From Bursaphelenchus xylophilus (Eukaryota; Nematoda; Chromadorea; Rhabditida; Aphelenchoididae), in contig CAJFCV020000005.1 of NCBI GenBank assembly GCA_904066235.2, forward strand, positions 8,179,501 through 8,243,500: DNA of 64,000 nucleotides, given 5' to 3'. The notes below the pieces were generated by a model, which was not told the DNA's origin, searched no databases, and saw only the letters and a program-made list of their open reading frames with translations. How positions within the stretch are numbered: position 1 is the first letter of the stretch; each line of letters starts with the position of its first letter. The translations under genes and the position numbers were made by a program. Shown one piece after another: positions 60,301-64,000 of this stretch.

Positions 60301-62257
60301 TCATGTTCATTTTCTCTGGTTGTTACTTTTTTCTTAAGTAGTACTGTAAACTAGTAATTTTTTTGGATAGTATCAGATAATACTATTTAGTACTAGAGGA
60401 AAAGTTAACATAATTTTCGAGACCAGCACCCTCGGAAACCCTTAAATCCAACATTTTTAGAAAATATTTTTTGTGTCTACTTTCAATAAACCCGCCCTTA
60501 CCTGGCCAAATAACTAGTGTTCCTTCCGCAGGGATTCAATTCCCTCATCTTTCCCGATGGCAGCTTCTTCCCCAGCGGATCTGCTTTTGCAGCTTCGACT
60601 AATTTGTCCATGTACAAAACAAACCCGTTTGGAATGCTGTTCAACCCGGCCTTGTTGTTGTAAGTAAATAAATACGAGCTCAGCGAACTTTTCAAATATT
60701 TGAAAGTTCGCGGCATCGCTCTGAGAAAATGAGGGAGCGCCACCGAATCCAGCAGCATTACATGCAAATTTGGACGTGACTTCGACGGTACGTCATCTGT
60801 CGAGTTCATGTATGGCGGCAATTTTTTTGGCCTGAAATACGAAAATTTCAACAGATGATTTTTAATTTCCCACGCCAATAAACCTTTCACTTACTTTTTT
60901 ACCAATTGATAATGTAAGTAATGATATGTTTCCGTTGCATTTATGGCGCATCTCACCTCAATATTGTCACAAAAAGTCTCAATGACGTCATCGGCCATAA
61001 GCTCGGCCCAGTGACCGATGCTTTGATAGCCGAATTTGGTTTGGTTCACACATCTGTAAAGCAAATTCTTCGCATCTCAGACAAATTCGTGATTGGTGAA
61101 GTATGGCCGTCATAGCGATACTAGTCATCGCAAAAAGTATGGAAGATTTTTTCTATAAACTTACAGGGGAAGTACTTCTAGGGCGACGCTCAGATTTTCC
61201 TTAAATTTTGCACACACGTCGAGTATGGACTAAATATCAATTCCTGAAAGTTTTAGCTCGCGCTTTGCGGGCGCCGCCGAGATATCGAACGATTTTTGCC
61301 GCCGAGAGAGCACGCTCAACGTGGAGAGCGGTCAGAGAAAAAAGCGCTTTTTGGCCATAACTTTGGCAGTTTCGTGCGGAAAAATTTGATTTTTTGCAGA
61401 AACATTATCCTTTACGGTTGAAATAGGCATGAAACTTTTCGTGCCGAAATTCGGCAAAAACTCCTAAATTTTCGCCGACTTTTGATCTAAAAATCTCGGT
61501 TGTGTCTGCAAAGCGCGAGCTTAGATTCTCGCATATCTTAGAAAAAATTATTCTAAATTTGTGCCAAGTTTCATCAAAATCTGAGCGTCGCACTTGGAGT
61601 ACTTCCCCTGTTAAAAATTTTTGAATTTTCTGCAACTGCCAACCAAAAAAATTCGATGAGTTTGGGAGCTACAAATCTCGGGGATGTCTTGAATATTGTG
61701 TTGCCTCAATTTTTACCCCATTTCATAAAAATCTTAGTTTTCTTTTGTCAATAAAAAATCAGTCGTATAAAATGTCACTATCATCGAAATTACTATAAGT
61801 CAAATCCCCTCTTGATTTTGTAAAAACTTTAAAAAATTATTTATGAAATTTCCTACCTCATTTCGCACATTTCATCCTCTTCGAACCTTCCAATCAACTT
61901 CAATTTATTCTTTTTCAATTCCGACCTCACCTCCAACGTTGGAGTGCAACTTCTTTTTGGAATATTGTCCCTCAATATAGTAAACATCATCTCTTTATCA
62001 AACGGGTTTGCAACTTCGACTTCGCAGCTTTTGGGATGCAACAACAGCAAATTGCTTTCTTCGTTATTTAGTGTAGAATATGAATATTTCCAAAAGTCCA
62101 TCTTCATCAGTTCCAATGGTAAATTTAAAGTCGTAAACACAAAAGTAAACAGCAAAAATAGTTTCAAATAATTTTTTGAGATTTCATTTAGACAATCAAA
62201 TGACGTCCTTACATGCCTTTGCATACTGTCGCTGCAAATTCCGCTAAAAAGGCTCAT
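57329..62257 (-). CDS. DUF229 family (sulfatase/alkaline-phosphatase-like) membrane protein
   Basis: Exons: 62257-61857, 61053-60895, 60831-60502, 59964-59857, 59732-59453, 59116-58895, 58832-58446, 58056-57969, 57909-57445, 57399-57329, all in phase, 836 residues. N-terminal signal anchor at about 29-46 (YLKLFLLFTFVFTTLNL). DUF229 blocks follow in order: HVMLLDSVALPHFLRAMPRT (the alkaline-phosphatase-fold start, LLDS), FFKENGYRTLLNEDWSIE, HERHLQQFDYLEQFM, FSWLTYLVHD, SHFILLADHGNRLYEERT (with the metal-binding DHG), and the C-terminal WLRPLKQPRNCDSLHIPYQYC. Function is unknown in nematodes; the fold suggests hydrolysis of sulfate or phosphate esters outside the cell or in the secretory pathway. 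The last three exons could instead be a separate secreted protein starting at an ATG at 58011, in which case this protein would read through to a stop just past 58446 and end VQVGS. Confidence 0.88.
61166..61613. repeat. Inverted-repeat MITE, copy C
   Basis: Best-preserved ends of the family: TTACAGGGGAAGTACTTC at the left and GAGTACTTCCCCTGTTA at the right, so TTA may be the target duplication and CAGGGGAAGTACT the terminal repeat. The body matches the copy at 5634 closely. It lies in intron 1 of the DUF229 gene. Confidence 0.88.
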
Positions 62258-63197
62258 TTTATTATAGAAAAGTTACAAAAAAAACTGATGAAGTCATCAG
62301 TACATATCGAAGAAATTTACATGAGCTTAAAATCATGTGAGACCATGAAAAAATAATTTTCTCGAGGGTAAAAACATCAAAATAGTGAAGAAATGATAGC
62401 TACGCATTTTGGGTCCAAAACTTCAAAAGTCTGTAAAAATTTTCAATGATAACTTTTTGAGTTTTCAAAAGTTATCCCCCTAAAAACGCCAACTATACAA
62501 CTTTTAAAACAGCTCTATGAAAATCTTGGACCCGCCCATTCTGCAAAAATCAAAGTCCATTTCTACATGTAGAGGATCTACTACATTGATTGTACATTTT
62601 AAACCGCTCAGAATGGGGCGGAGCTTTGAAAAAACAAAGAAATATGTGGAAAAGATTAGCAAAAAATGACTTGTTACAAAAAATTAATTTAAAGCGACCT
62701 TTAGCCTTGCTTATTTTCCAAATTTTTCTGCGCCAGGCCACTTTAAAGACGAAAAAAATTAAAAGTGATCAAAAAGTATCGATGATAATTTTTTGAGTTA
62801 TCACAAGGGATCATAAAAAATCAATGCTACAAACTCAAACCTCATCCTATACATTCCGAATTTGCAACGCAACTCAAAATGTCGTCCACGGTGGTTGGCT
62901 TTCGCCCACCATCGTTCCCCTAATCCGGGGATTCGCATGTTTCGGAGAGGAATGATGTTGAATTTTTAATCGAGTTCTCGGAATCCTGGCGTATTTTTCG
63001 GTTCGAAATGATTTTGAATAATTAATTTTTTACATTCAAACCCGTACAAAATAAGAGATTGAAAACAGTATCCTCAACGGATATGAGGATACTGTTTTAA
63101 ATGGCCAGATGGGCGTGGAAATGGCACAAAGGGAGCAAAAAAGGTAAGGGAGCATCCCTGAACATGGCACGTCAAACTGAGGAGCCCGGACCGGAAT
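62258..63197. other. Upstream flank of the DUF229 gene, no gene seen
   Basis: AT-rich DNA with incidental short open frames. A local inverted repeat, AACAGTATCCTCA at 63065 and TGAGGATACTGTT at 63083, can form a hairpin of 13 base pairs. The DUF229 promoter should lie in the first few hundred bases. Confidence 0.45.
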
Positions 63198-64000
63198 ATA
63201 CTCCGCCGATTTAATTTGGACCAGTCTGAAACTTGAAAACGGTTATAGATATGAACTCCATTCCTTCAACAAGTTTGATCACCAGTCGACTCTATGTTCA
63301 ACTGTAGCCAAATATTTCCTCTGCCTTGAGGCACAAGAAAAATATTCGAATTTTGTAATTTTTTCTGTCGAAAAAGTTTGGACCAGGGCAACAAAAATTT
63401 GCATTTCTTTATCACTAGGTGGGGTGAAACCATGATAACTTGTGAAGATAATTGTGATTCCCTGCTGATACTAACGAGCAGGGAATTCCGAGATTAGCGC
63501 TGTGTTTAAGGCCCTGAGGGCAATTTTTAAGAAAATTCCCAAAATTCCAGAATTTTTTCGCCCTGGCGCTTGAGTAAGCAGCGTAAATCGTCTTAAATTA
63601 GTTTCTGTGCAACCACAGTATCGTGTACATCTAATTGGATGACGTTATAAAATAGTTTTACATCTAAAATTTTTTGTTCTTGGAGGATTTGCGACTTTGA
63701 AACTTGGGTTAGCGATAATAGTGAGGCCACTGCGCTCAAACAACTGCTAAATCATACAGCGTTTTGCTTGGGACATATGAGGGGCATGCCACACTTTCCT
63801 TCTGTGTCAAAACAATAATCAATTTACACGCGACAAATGCACAATAGACCGAACACTTTGATAAAAAAAGTTTTCGTTGGCCCAGTCGAAACATGTTGAG
63901 AAAAAACAATTTAATGTGCATCAAATTAAGTTATCAGGTCTGGCTAGCACCTGATAGCGGAATAAACGTACAATGTACATATAGGAACATCTTTTTTCAC
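63198..64000. repeat. Second copy of the 1.5 kb palindromic element, cut by the window end
   Basis: Starts ATACTCCGCCGATTTAATTT like the element at 44001, also preceded by TAT context. It runs colinear with that element's left arm and loop to the window end, with scattered base differences (for example CTGATACTAACGAGCAGG against CTGATTCTAGCGAGCAGG). The right arm is presumably beyond the window. Confidence 0.92.

Overview
The window is nuclear DNA of a nematode; the species cannot be named from sequence alone. Introns are plentiful, AT-rich and mostly close with TTTCAG-type acceptors. The gene set includes families that are strongly nematode: a DMSR-type FMRFamide-like receptor, a core-2/I-branching glycosyltransferase of the expanded worm family and a DUF229 protein. 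Two genes sit about 65 bp apart on one strand, as in worm operons. Coding exons are GC-richer than the AT-rich introns and intergenic DNA. I resolved ten protein-coding genes by hand from splice sites and phase: nine on the minus strand and one on the plus strand.

Layout. 0.6-4.3 kb (-): a complete 360-residue heterotrimeric G-protein alpha subunit. 4.3-15.3 kb: no gene I can support, but several copies of a ~450 bp inverted-repeat element. 15.3-18.7 kb (-): GPN-loop GTPase 3 (RNA polymerase II assembly) and, upstream on the same strand, the TFIIH p44 subunit. p44 shares a 334 bp divergent promoter with a plus-strand gene (19.05-21.3 kb) whose N-terminus looks like a Rap1/SANT-type Myb domain. 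21.7-25.0 kb (-): a GC-rich, low-complexity gene of unknown function with an unresolved reading-frame conflict. 26.9-29.3 kb (-): a DMSR-type seven-transmembrane receptor. 29.3-45.9 kb: a long gene-poor stretch full of foldback elements. 45.9-50.3 kb (-): an operon-like pair, a small membrane protein with a tandemly duplicated exon followed by an 821-residue nuclear-looking protein. 51.0-56.0 kb (-): a core-2/I-branching N-acetylglucosaminyltransferase-like gene with two tRNA-containing foldback elements in its introns. 57.3-62.3 kb (-): a DUF229 sulfatase-like membrane protein. The last 0.8 kb begins a second copy of the 1.5 kb palindromic element found at 44 kb.

Functionally the genes split into housekeeping transcription and genome maintenance (GPN3, TFIIH p44, Rap1-like) and signalling or cell-surface biology (G alpha, DMSR receptor, glycosyltransferase, DUF229). 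The non-coding DNA is the most unusual part. It holds at least seven foldback elements and several short sequence modules that recur throughout the window. One of these modules contains an E2F-like core. All domain assignments are from reading translations; no database search was run.
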